Of a DNA stretch of 5,600 nt, positions 1-5,234 are shown in pieces. Each line of letters opens with the position of its first letter. Within the stretch, counting starts at the first letter, position 1. The notes beneath the pieces were generated by a model. It saw only the letters and a program-made list of their open reading frames with translations. It did not search any database and was not told the DNA's origin. Source of the DNA: Pseudomonadota bacterium (GTDB taxonomy: Bacteria; Pseudomonadota; Alphaproteobacteria; Sphingomonadales; Sphingomonadaceae); the NCBI GenBank assembly GCA_023386515.1, contig JAEWJQ010000121.1, positions 1-5,600 on the forward strand, written 5' to 3'. The translations under genes were made by a program, and so were the position numbers.

Positions 1-44
1 CTCCGCCCCCGCCGCGCCGGCGGGCGGGGGTGCCCCCCCCCCCC
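1..44. other. Probable sequence artefact at contig end (G/C-only tract)
   Basis: Of the first 44 bases only positions 2 and 31 are A or T, and 33-44 is a run of twelve C (poly-G when read along the ClC gene). Read on the minus strand, the segment that should encode AAFN is a pure G run, the next two codons still give the expected Thr-Pro, and the conserved LAGVVFA stretch can be recovered only by assuming one inserted C and several A/T bases replaced by G or C. This fits low-signal poly-G calling better than biology. Treat the translation beyond residue 181 as unreliable. Confidence 0.7.
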
Positions 45-586
45 GCGACTCCCGCCGCGCCGCCCGCGACGATCACCGCCGCGTTCAGCGGTACGCGCAG
101 GAAGCGGTGGGTCACGCCCATCACGGCCGCCGCGATCTGCACCGTCGGTCCCTCGCGTCCGACGCTGGCGCCGCACAGGATCGCGCCGATGGTCAGCGCG
201 ACCTTGCCGATCACCGTGCGGACCGAGATGAGCCCGCGCGTCGCCCCCTGCGGATCGTGACGCGCCGCCATCACCTGCGGAATGCCCGATCCGCGCGCCA
301 GCGGCACGAAGCGGCGGGTCAGCCAGACCAACGCCATGAAGCCCAAGGGCGTGGTCAGCAGCGGCAGCCAATGCCAGCGCCGGGCAAAGGCCGCGAAGGT
401 CAGCCCCATCGCGTCCGACACTTCGGCGAACAGCACCGCGACGATGCCGATCGCGATCGCCCCCGCCAGCACCGCGATCCGTCGCCGGAACCGGAGGCTG
501 GTCGGCCCACGCGACCGCAACAGCGCCCGAAACCGTCTGGGCGTCCACCCCCGCGGGCGACGCGGCGGTGTTGGCTCGTCGGTCAT
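1..586 (-). CDS. ClC-family chloride channel / H+-Cl- antiporter, N-terminal part (3' end outside window)
   Basis: Membrane protein of the ClC family, moving chloride (often in exchange for protons) across the inner membrane. About 195 residues are visible. After a basic, proline-rich N-terminus come hydrophobic segments (about residues 36-55 and 75-92), then the family signature GSGIP at 99-103 and GREGP at 143-147, whose Glu145 corresponds to the gating glutamate. The GGAAGVA stretch near 175-181 leads into the helix that normally reads AAFNTPLAG. Here it reads GGGGTP and then Arg/Gly-rich nonsense, because the terminal bases look corrupted (separate entry). The proton-pathway glutamate and the second half of the protein are not visible. 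ATG at 586 is chosen because no other start lies between it and an upstream in-frame stop; no clear Shine-Dalgarno precedes it. It lies downstream of fpr on the same strand but is separated by a terminator, so it is probably transcribed alone. Confidence 0.88.
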   Translation of the reverse strand, partial: MTDEPTPPRRPRGWTPRRFRALLRSRGPTSLRFRRRIAVLAGAIAIGIVAVLFAEVSDAMGLTFAAFARRWHWLPLLTTPLGFMALVWLTRRFVPLARGSGIPQVMAARHDPQGATRGLISVRTVIGKVALTIGAILCGASVGREGPTVQIAAAVMGVTHRFLRVPLNAAVIVAGGAAGVAGGGGTPARRRGGGG

Positions 587-627
587 GCGGTGGGGGTTAG
601 GGTAAAGGGGAGGAAGATTGAAGCGCT

Positions 628-654
628 AAAAGCCCCCCCTGAAGGGGAGGGGCT
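628..654 (-). terminator. Rho-independent terminator of fpr
   Basis: Read on the minus strand, AGCCCC and GGGGCT arms (649-654 with 631-636) enclose a further CCC/GGG pairing with one bulged base and a TTCA-type loop. A short T run follows (complement of 628-631). It starts about 12 bases after the fpr stop, as expected for an intrinsic terminator, and separates fpr from the ClC gene downstream. GC-rich hairpins of this look are, to my recollection, common between genes in sphingomonads, so it could also be a dispersed repeat copy. Confidence 0.6.
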
Positions 655-665
655 TGCCGGCCGTC

Positions 666-1502
666 TTAGTCGACGAAGGCGCGCTCGATCACATAGGTGC
701 CCGGCTTGGCGTTCGATCCTTCCTCGAACCCGATCCCATCCAGCATCGCCGCCGTCTCGCGGATCATCGCCATCGATCCGCACAGCATGATCCGGTCATT
801 CTCCGGATCGAGCTTCTTGGGTCCCTGCACCGGATCTCCGAACAGGGCGGCGCTTTCGATCAGATCGCCGATCCGCCCGGTGGTGCGGAACGGCTCGCGC
901 GTCACGGTCGGGATATAGTGGAATTGCGTCGCCGCTTCTTCCGACACCAACGGATCGTCGGCCAGCCGCGCCTGCAATTCGTCGTGATAGGCAAGGTCGC
1001 TGACCTGCCGCACCGAATGGACCAGGATCACCTGATCGAACATGCCGTAGACGTCGGGATCGCGCGCCAGGCTGAGGAACGGCGCCAGGCCGGTGCCGGT
1101 CGAGAAGAAGAACAGCCGCTTGCCGCCGACCAGGGCGTCGGTGACCAAAGTGCCGGTCGGCTTCTTGCCCATATAGACCTCGTCGCCCGGCTGGATCAGC
1201 TGGAGCTTGGAGGTCAGCGGCCCGTCCTCGACCTTGATCGACAGGAACTCCAGCTCCTCCGCATAATGCGGGCTGGCGACCGAATAGGCGCGCATGATCG
1301 GCTTGGCGTTTTCGCCCCCATTCTCCGGCCAGTCGCCGGGCAGGCCGATCATCACGAACTCGCCGGAGCGGAAGCGGAACGAGGCCGGCCGCTCGACCGC
1401 GAAGGAGAACAGGCGGTCGTTCCAGTGACGCACCCACAGCACCTTGACGTTGAGGAACGCCTTGGTCTCGGGAATCAGCACGGGGGCACGGGTATCGGTC
1501 AT
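666..1502 (-). CDS. fpr: Ferredoxin/flavodoxin-NADP+ reductase
   Basis: Soluble FAD enzyme that passes electrons between NADPH and ferredoxin or flavodoxin, used in oxidative-stress defence and to supply reduced ferredoxin. The 278-residue protein matches the bacterial class in length. Visible motifs, numbered from the chosen Met: FAD-binding RAYS at 71-74, GPLTSKL at 94-100 (FAD phosphate side), the NADP-binding STGTGLAPF at 134-142, VTREP at 200-204, and CGSMAM at 241-246. The C-terminus VIERAFVD lacks the terminal aromatic residue of plant-type enzymes and resembles the Rhodobacter/Azotobacter subclass. ATG at 1502 is preferred. A TTG at 1541 would add 13 residues ([13 protein letters not shown]) outside the usual family start. 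No strong Shine-Dalgarno is visible for either. It is divergent from uvrB across 170 bp, and a terminator follows the stop. Confidence 0.95.
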   Translation of the reverse strand: MTDTRAPVLIPETKAFLNVKVLWVRHWNDRLFSFAVERPASFRFRSGEFVMIGLPGDWPENGGENAKPIMRAYSVASPHYAEELEFLSIKVEDGPLTSKLQLIQPGDEVYMGKKPTGTLVTDALVGGKRLFFFSTGTGLAPFLSLARDPDVYGMFDQVILVHSVRQVSDLAYHDELQARLADDPLVSEEAATQFHYIPTVTREPFRTTGRIGDLIESAALFGDPVQGPKKLDPENDRIMLCGSMAMIRETAAMLDGIGFEEGSNAKPGTYVIERAFVD

Positions 1503-1512
1503 TGCGGGCAAA

Positions 1513-1533
1513 GCTTCGGATCGTTCGCGAAGC
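1513..1533 (-). repeat. Small inverted repeat in the fpr leader
   Basis: GCTTCG (1513-1518) and CGAAGC (1528-1533) form 6-bp arms with a 9-base loop, about 10 bases upstream of the fpr start codon. It could be a leader hairpin or an operator; nothing further supports either. It partly overlaps the first LexA-like site. Confidence 0.3.
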
Positions 1534-1537
1534 GGTC
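1523..1537 (+). promoter_or_regulatory. Imperfect LexA-like site (GTTC-N7-GGTC)
   Basis: Alphaproteobacterial LexA recognises the direct repeat GTTC-N7-GTTC. This site has one mismatch in the second half. It lies in the fpr-uvrB divergent region, 21 bp upstream of the fpr start and about 135 bp from the uvrB start. uvrB belongs to the SOS regulon in several bacteria, so the context is sensible, but one-mismatch sites are frequent by chance in GC-rich DNA. Confidence 0.25.
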
Positions 1538-1622
1538 GCAATATGGGTGCGGGCCGGACGGGTCAACCAAAGCGAAACTTGCAGCCTCCCCAGTGCTCCT
1601 GCGCGTGCAGAAGCACATGGAT

Positions 1623-1637
1623 GTTCCCGATCCGTTG
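1623..1637 (+). promoter_or_regulatory. Imperfect LexA-like site (GTTC-N7-GTTG) upstream of uvrB
   Basis: Seven of the eight half-site bases of the alphaproteobacterial SOS box GTTC-N7-GTTC are present, with the last base G instead of C. It ends 35 bp before the uvrB start codon, a position from which a bound repressor could block transcription. It is the better placed of the two candidates. No convincing -35/-10 pair was identified around it. Confidence 0.35.
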
Positions 1638-1672
1638 CCACCGCCAAACGCCGCCCCCATATCCCGTCGTCT

Positions 1673-3868
1673 ATGGCCATTCAGATCCGCACCAGCCTCG
1701 CCGAGCCGGAAACCGGTGAGAGCTTCGTCCCCCACCGTCCCGCGCGCCCCGACAAGGTGGAGGGCGGCAAGCGCTTCGAATTGGTCAGCGAATATCAGCC
1801 GTCGGGCGACCAGCCGACCGCGATCCGCGAACTGACCGAAACCGCGCGCGCCGGCGAGAAGGACCAGGTGCTGCTCGGCGTCACCGGCTCGGGCAAGACC
1901 TTCACCATGGCCAAAGTCATCGAGGAACTGCAGCGTCCGGCGCTGATCCTCGCGCCCAACAAGATTCTCGCCGCACAGCTTTACGGGGAGTTCAAGAGCT
2001 TCTTCCCGAACAATGCGGTCGAATATTTCGTCAGTTATTACGATTACTACCAGCCGGAAGCCTACGTCCCACGCTCCGACACCTATATCGAAAAGGAATC
2101 GTCGACCAACGAATCGATCGACCGGATGCGCCACTCGGCGACGCGGTCGCTGCTCGAACGCGACGACGTGATCATCGTCGCCTCGGTGTCGTGCCTGTAC
2201 GGTATCGGCTCGGTCGAAACCTATTCGGCGATGATCTTCGACCTGAAGAAGGGCCAGACCGCCGACCAGCGCGAGATCGTGCGCAAGCTCGTGGCGCTCC
2301 AGTACAAGCGCAACGACGCGGCCTTCGCGCGCGGCAATTTCCGCGTGAAGGGCGACACGCTGGAGGTCTTCCCCTCGCACTATGAGGACACGGCCTGGCG
2401 GATCAGCTTCTTCGGCGACGACATCGAGGAAATCGTCGAGTTCGATCCGCTGACCGGCAAGAAGATCGCCAACCTCAACTCGGTCCGTATCTACGCCAAC
2501 AGCCACTATGTGACGCCCGGCCCGACGCTCAAGCAGGCGACCGAGGCGATCAAGCACGAACTCGCCGAGCGCCTCAAGGAGCTGGTCGCGGAAGGCAAGT
2601 TGCTCGAGGCGCAGCGCCTCGAGCAGCGCAACAATATAGACCTCGAGATGATCGCGGCGACGGGCAGTTGCGCGGGGATCGAGAATTACAGCCGCTTCCT
2701 GACCGGCCGCCTGCCCGGCGAGCCGCCGCCCACCTTGTTCGAATATCTGCCGGAAAATTCCTTGCTGTTCGTCGACGAGAGCCACCAGACCGTACCGCAG
2801 ATCGGCGCGATGGCGCGCGGCGACCATCGTCGCAAGATCACGCTCGCCGAATATGGCTTCCGCCTGCCCTCGTGCATCGACAACCGGCCCTTACGCTTCA
2901 ACGAATGGGATGCGATGCGCCCGCAGACGGTCAGCGTCTCGGCGACGCCGGGCGGCTGGGAGATGGAGCAGACCGGCGGCGTCTTCGCCGAACAGGTCAT
3001 CCGCCCGACCGGGCTGATCGACCCGCCGGTCGAGATCAAGCCGGTCGAGGAACAGGTCCAGGATCTGATTCAGGAGTGCAAGGCGACCACGGCGAAGGGC
3101 TATCGCAGCCTCGTCACCACACTGACCAAGCGCATGTCCGAGGATCTCACCGAATATATGCACGAGGCGGGGATCAAGGTCCGCTACATGCACTCGGACG
3201 TCGAGACGCTGGAGCGTATCGAGCTGATCCGCGACCTGCGGCTCGGCGTCTATGACGTGCTGATCGGCATCAACCTGCTGCGCGAGGGCCTCGACATTCC
3301 CGAATGCGGGCTGGTCGCGATCCTTGATGCCGACAAGGAGGGGTTCCTGCGCTCCGAGACCTCGCTGATCCAGACGATCGGCCGCGCCGCGCGCAACGTC
3401 GACGGCCGCGTCATCCTCTACGCCGACCGGATCACCGGCTCGATGGAGCGCGCGATGAACGAGACGTCGCGCCGCCGCGAGAAGCAGCAGGCGTACAATC
3501 TCGAACACGGCATCACGCCGCAGACGATCCGCCGCAACATCGGCGACATCATCGCCCATGTCAGCCAGGGCGATCAGGTCACCGTGCCGATCGACGACGA
3601 GCGTCCGCACATGGTCGGCCACAATCTGCGCGCCTATATCGAGGAGCTGGAGAAGAAGATGCGCAAGGCCGCGTCCGACCTCGAGTTCGAGGAAGCCGGC
3701 CGCCTGCGCGACGAGATCCGCAGCCTGGAACAGGAGGAACTCGGCCTGCCGGTCGAGCAGCAGAAGGCGCCGATCATGGGCCGCAGCAACGAAGGCAAGC
3801 CGGGCACGCGCAAGACGCGCTACGGCAAGCAGCAGAAGATGCGGATGGGGGGACGGCGGGGTCGGTAG
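1673..3868 (+). CDS. uvrB: Excinuclease ABC subunit UvrB
   Basis: Damage-verifying helicase of nucleotide excision repair. It is loaded on DNA by UvrA and then recruits UvrC for incision. The 731-residue protein is complete. Motifs: Walker [10 protein letters not shown] at 69-77; the beta-hairpin region with [19 protein letters not shown] at 122-140; Walker B/DExH LLFVDESH at 364-371; the TVSVSATPG motif at 419-427; helicase motifs around [12 protein letters not shown] (506-517) and [13 protein letters not shown] (532-544); QTIGRAAR at 567-574; and a C-terminal UVR motif at about 655-690 that contacts UvrA/UvrC. It is longer than the 673-residue E. coli protein through an N-terminal lead of about 30 residues and a basic C-terminal tail, both usual in alphaproteobacteria. 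ATG at 1673 is chosen because the sequence upstream in the same frame has no family resemblance. The Shine-Dalgarno is weak. Confidence 0.98.
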   Translation: MAIQIRTSLAEPETGESFVPHRPARPDKVEGGKRFELVSEYQPSGDQPTAIRELTETARAGEKDQVLLGVTGSGKTFTMAKVIEELQRPALILAPNKILAAQLYGEFKSFFPNNAVEYFVSYYDYYQPEAYVPRSDTYIEKESSTNESIDRMRHSATRSLLERDDVIIVASVSCLYGIGSVETYSAMIFDLKKGQTADQREIVRKLVALQYKRNDAAFARGNFRVKGDTLEVFPSHYEDTAWRISFFGDDIEEIVEFDPLTGKKIANLNSVRIYANSHYVTPGPTLKQATEAIKHELAERLKELVAEGKLLEAQRLEQRNNIDLEMIAATGSCAGIENYSRFLTGRLPGEPPPTLFEYLPENSLLFVDESHQTVPQIGAMARGDHRRKITLAEYGFRLPSCIDNRPLRFNEWDAMRPQTVSVSATPGGWEMEQTGGVFAEQVIRPTGLIDPPVEIKPVEEQVQDLIQECKATTAKGYRSLVTTLTKRMSEDLTEYMHEAGIKVRYMHSDVETLERIELIRDLRLGVYDVLIGINLLREGLDIPECGLVAILDADKEGFLRSETSLIQTIGRAARNVDGRVILYADRITGSMERAMNETSRRREKQQAYNLEHGITPQTIRRNIGDIIAHVSQGDQVTVPIDDERPHMVGHNLRAYIEELEKKMRKAASDLEFEEAGRLRDEIRSLEQEELGLPVEQQKAPIMGRSNEGKPGTRKTRYGKQQKMRMGGRRGR

Positions 3869-3875
3869 ACTACAC

Positions 3876-3899
3876 GCTAATAGTACTATTAGCACTATT
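3876..3899. promoter_or_regulatory. AT-rich perfect palindrome plus extra half-site: candidate operator
   Basis: GCTAATAGTACTATTAGC (3876-3893) is a perfect 18-bp palindrome eight bases after the uvrB stop. Its core hexamer occurs as AATAGT (3879-3884), ACTATT (3885-3890) and again as ACTATT (3894-3899), so three half-sites are packed into 21 bp with the two direct copies 9 bp apart. Arrays of short half-sites like this are typical operators of ribbon-helix-helix proteins, and the next gene encodes a putative member. It is not a terminator: the arms are AT-rich with no loop and no T-run. Confidence 0.5.
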
Positions 3900-3925
3900 G
3901 ACCGTCAAACTGCTCATGCTACGCT
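3898..3925 (+). promoter_or_regulatory. Candidate promoter of the RAMA-domain gene
   Basis: TTGACC (3898-3903) is a good -35 element. With a 16-base spacer the -10 would be TACGCT (3920-3925), a poor match, so the assignment is tentative. The -35 overlaps the last ACTATT half-site, which would let a protein bound to the palindrome block RNA polymerase. Transcription from here would begin only about 10-15 bases before the start codon, inside the hairpin described next. Confidence 0.25.
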
Positions 3926-3949
3926 GCATGGCGAAGGGATCGCCATGCA
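3925..3949 (+). promoter_or_regulatory. Perfect 10-bp hairpin enclosing RBS and start codon
   Basis: TGCATGGCGA (3925-3934) and TCGCCATGCA (3940-3949) are exact reverse complements separated by the 5-base loop AGGGA. The Shine-Dalgarno of the following gene (AAGGGA, 3934-3939) fills the loop, and the start codon (3945-3947) is paired within the 3' arm. In mRNA this would hide the initiation site. In DNA the same bases form a 25-bp interrupted palindrome that a dimeric regulator could bind. Confidence 0.6.
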
Positions 3950-4349
3950 AACCATCGATGTGGATTTCGCCGTCTGGAAGACGCTCACCGCGCTGCGGCG
4001 CGATGAGGCTCACAGCTACAACGATGTGCTGCGCGATCTCTTGAACCTTCCGTCTTCCGACGCCCCTGGCGAAGGCGCCAGCACCAGCGAAGGGGACGAC
4101 GGTTGCTATCTCAGCGGCCGATGGATGCCTGCGGGAACTAGGCTTCGTGCCCAGTACAAGGGGCGGCTCCACGACGCACATATTCGCGACGGTCAGTTGA
4201 TTGATGCGAACGGTGTCATCCATTCTTCCGCGTCAGCGGCGGCCAAGGCGATTACGTCGACGAACGTTAATGGACTGATGTTTTGGTCGGTCCAACGGCC
4301 GACAGACACGACATGGCGTCGCCTTGCCAGCGTTCCAAAGAAGTGGTGA
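3945..4349 (+). CDS. Small DNA-binding protein: SeqA-N/ribbon-helix-helix-like N-terminus plus RAMA/DUF4357-like domain
   Basis: 134 residues, no named gene recognised. Residues 1-35 start MQTIDVDFAVWKTL and continue through SYNDVLRDLL. This is the strand-helix-helix pattern of ribbon-helix-helix proteins and is close to the N-terminal oligomerisation segment of SeqA (which starts MKTIEVDDELYSYI and contains SASDILRRML). After an acidic, low-complexity linker (about 36-55), residues 64-127 carry the RAMA/DUF4357/DUF2924-type pattern: GTRLRAQYKG, DGQLIDANGVIHSSASAAA, then NGLMFWSVQRP and TWRRL. RAMA domains are linked to restriction and modified-DNA systems, so DNA binding, possibly modification-sensitive, is inferred. 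A strong Shine-Dalgarno six bases upstream fixes the ATG. The gene is preceded by two palindromes suggesting autoregulation. Base composition is less GC-rich than uvrB, consistent with transfer. The specific biological role is unknown. Confidence 0.8.
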   Translation: MQTIDVDFAVWKTLTALRRDEAHSYNDVLRDLLNLPSSDAPGEGASTSEGDDGCYLSGRWMPAGTRLRAQYKGRLHDAHIRDGQLIDANGVIHSSASAAAKAITSTNVNGLMFWSVQRPTDTTWRRLASVPKKW

Positions 4350-4398
4350 GGTCCGTCCACGGAGCGATCATCACCCCGCTTTCGAGATGATCGTGGTC
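4350..4398. other. Short non-coding stretch after the RAMA-domain gene
   Basis: No gene, promoter or terminator recognised. The stretch runs into the uvrB relic. Together with the relic and the 80 bases after it, it makes up about 310 bases without a functional gene. Confidence 0.5.
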
Positions 4399-4582
4399 GA
4401 TTTGCAGATCGGCACAATCACGCCGCGCCGGTCATACGCAATCAGCCATGTCTGTCAGGGCGACCAATTTGTCTTACCGATTGCCCCGCAAGGCAATGAT
4501 GCGCGGCCGCACATAGATGGCCACAATATGCGCGCCGATAGAGGAAGGCCAGGAAGGGGGACGCGCATGGGCCAGCGGCGTG
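4399..4582 (+). pseudogene. Decayed fragment of a second uvrB 3' end
   Basis: In the frame starting at 4399 the translation reads DLQIGTITP, then SHVCQGDQFVLPI, RPHIDGHNMRA. This lines up with UvrB residues 610-653 ([32 protein letters not shown]). At about 4538 the match jumps one base in frame and continues as IEEGQEGGRAWAS against Uvr[14 protein letters not shown], the start of the UVR motif: a frameshift. By hand count 4498-4536 matches 3596-3634 at 32 of 39 bases. Compared with uvrB it lacks about four residues after ITP and has an extra segment (APQGND region, 4480-4497). No start codon or helicase part is present, so it cannot work as UvrB. Its divergence from the local gene is too high for a recent tandem copy. 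Confidence 0.75.
4480..4497. repeat. Inverted repeat within the relic's extra segment
   Basis: ATTGCC and GGCAAT arms of 6 bp flank a 6-base loop. The hairpin coincides with the bases the relic has in excess of uvrB, so it may mark an insertion event. No function is evident. Confidence 0.3.
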
Positions 4583-4660
4583 CTGACCACCACCCCATCG
4601 CGGTCCCGCGTCGACCTCGGTGTCGCAAGATCGTCTAGATTAGCGGGGGATGCGCCGTGC

Positions 4661-4942
4661 ATGATCCGCAGCTTCGCCGATCCCGAAACCGGCCGCATCT
4701 GGAACCGCGATCGTAGTCGCAAACTCCCGTCGGACATCCAACAACGGGCGATGCGCCGGCTGACGTTACTCGACTCCACGCAAAGCCTTGATGAGATTGG
4801 CAATTTGAAAGGCAATCGGCTGCACGCCTTGAAGGACGATCGCGCCGGTCCGCATGCGAGTGTTATCAATATGCAGTGGCGCATATGTTTCGTATGGAAG
4901 GACGGTGACGCCCATGACATCGAAATCACCGATTACCATTGA
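4661..4942 (+). CDS. higB: HigB/RelE-family toxin (plasmid maintenance killer type)
   Basis: 93 residues, the usual size for HigB toxins, which are ribosome-dependent mRNA endonucleases of the RelE superfamily neutralised by HigA. The family pattern is plain: MIRSFADPET at the start, GNRLHALKDD at 51-60, MQWRICFVWKDGDAHDIEITDYH-type ending at 71-93 (QWRICF and the terminal DYH are characteristic). The segment normally reading GQ(Y/W)SIRIN is GPHASVIN here (63-70), so a usually aromatic position is changed; activity may be altered. ATG at 4661 is chosen from family alignment, with a GGGGGA stretch 10 bases upstream. It overlaps the antitoxin gene by 29 bases, giving toxin-first order as in classic higBA. 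A distinct operator was not found, although TCTAGA (4634-4639) is a small palindrome at a suitable place. Confidence 0.9.
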   Translation: MIRSFADPETGRIWNRDRSRKLPSDIQQRAMRRLTLLDSTQSLDEIGNLKGNRLHALKDDRAGPHASVINMQWRICFVWKDGDAHDIEITDYH

Positions 4943-5234
4943 TCCGGAGTGGCTCGAGAACGAGCATGCCGGTCAGCTGCTGGTCAGCGAATTCCTGGAG
5001 CCGGAGGAACTGAGCGTCGATCAGCTTGCGCGGGCAATCCAGGCGGACAGCGCGCATATCCAGTCGGTCATCGACGGCATAGAGCCAATGGATGCCGAAC
5101 TTGACCTCCGTCTCGCCCGTTACTTCGGCATGTCGGAAGGTTTCTTCCTGCGGCTACAGGACCGGTACGAGATCGTCGAGGCCAAGCGCGCCTTGAACGA
5201 CGCGCTCGACCGGATCGTCCCCCGCGCGGCTTAG
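4914..5234 (+). CDS. higA: HigA-type antitoxin, XRE-family HTH protein
   Basis: 106 residues. Antitoxin partner that binds HigB and represses the higBA promoter. The HigA layout is recognisable: FLEP (27-30), then the helix-turn-helix LSVDQLARAIQADSAHIQSVIDG at about 33-55, followed by LDLRLARYFGMSEGFFLRLQDRYEI (64-86), a conserved stretch after the HTH in this family. The N-terminal segment (WLENEHAG) is less typical than the common HPGE(V/I)L motif. ATG at 4914 is chosen because translation further upstream only reads higB out of frame, and GGAAGGA lies 11 bases before it. The gene starts inside higB, so the pair is probably translationally coupled. Its stop (5232-5234) overlaps the stop of the convergent PRC-barrel gene. 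Confidence 0.88.
   Translation: MTSKSPITIDPEWLENEHAGQLLVSEFLEPEELSVDQLARAIQADSAHIQSVIDGIEPMDAELDLRLARYFGMSEGFFLRLQDRYEIVEAKRALNDALDRIVPRAA

Noticed and set aside
33..44. Poly-C run as a phase-variation tract controlling the ClC gene
   Set aside because: The surrounding bases are also stripped of A/T, and the tract replaces a conserved helix, which a slippage tract would not do.
1503..1541. TTG start for fpr at 1541
   Set aside because: It adds 13 residues not seen in the family and has no better ribosome-binding site than the ATG at 1502.
654..1835. Long plus-strand open frame (393 codons) opposite fpr
   Set aside because: It is antisense to the fpr gene, its Arg/Leu/Gly/His-rich translation matches no family, and it arises from high GC content.
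1499..2827. Long minus-strand open frame (442 codons) opposite uvrB
   Set aside because: It is the mirror of uvrB codon structure, rich in Asp, Arg, Leu and Val, with no recognisable motif.
3876..3893. Palindrome as the uvrB terminator
   Set aside because: No loop, AT-rich arms and no downstream T-run; it fits an operator better. No convincing uvrB terminator was found.
2891..3895. Minus-strand open frame (334 codons) opposite the 3' half of uvrB
   Set aside because: Low-complexity Leu/Ala/Asp translation, antisense to conserved UvrB helicase motifs.
3558..3944. Upstream extension of the RAMA-domain gene into uvrB
   Set aside because: The extension translates uvrB out of frame. The family-like start MQTIDVD and the Shine-Dalgarno place the real start at 3945.
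4066..4081. CTGGCG/CGCCAG inverted repeat inside the RAMA-domain gene
   Set aside because: Six-bp arms within the coding linker, explained by GC-rich Gly/Ala codons.
3870..4223. Minus-strand open frame of 117 codons opposite the RAMA-domain gene
   Set aside because: No family resemblance, and the plus strand has clear domain patterns and a good ribosome-binding site.
4324..4638. Plus-strand open frame of 104 codons as an intact small gene
   Set aside because: It begins inside the RAMA-domain gene, and the recognisable part is a UvrB fragment that continues in another frame, so it is a relic.
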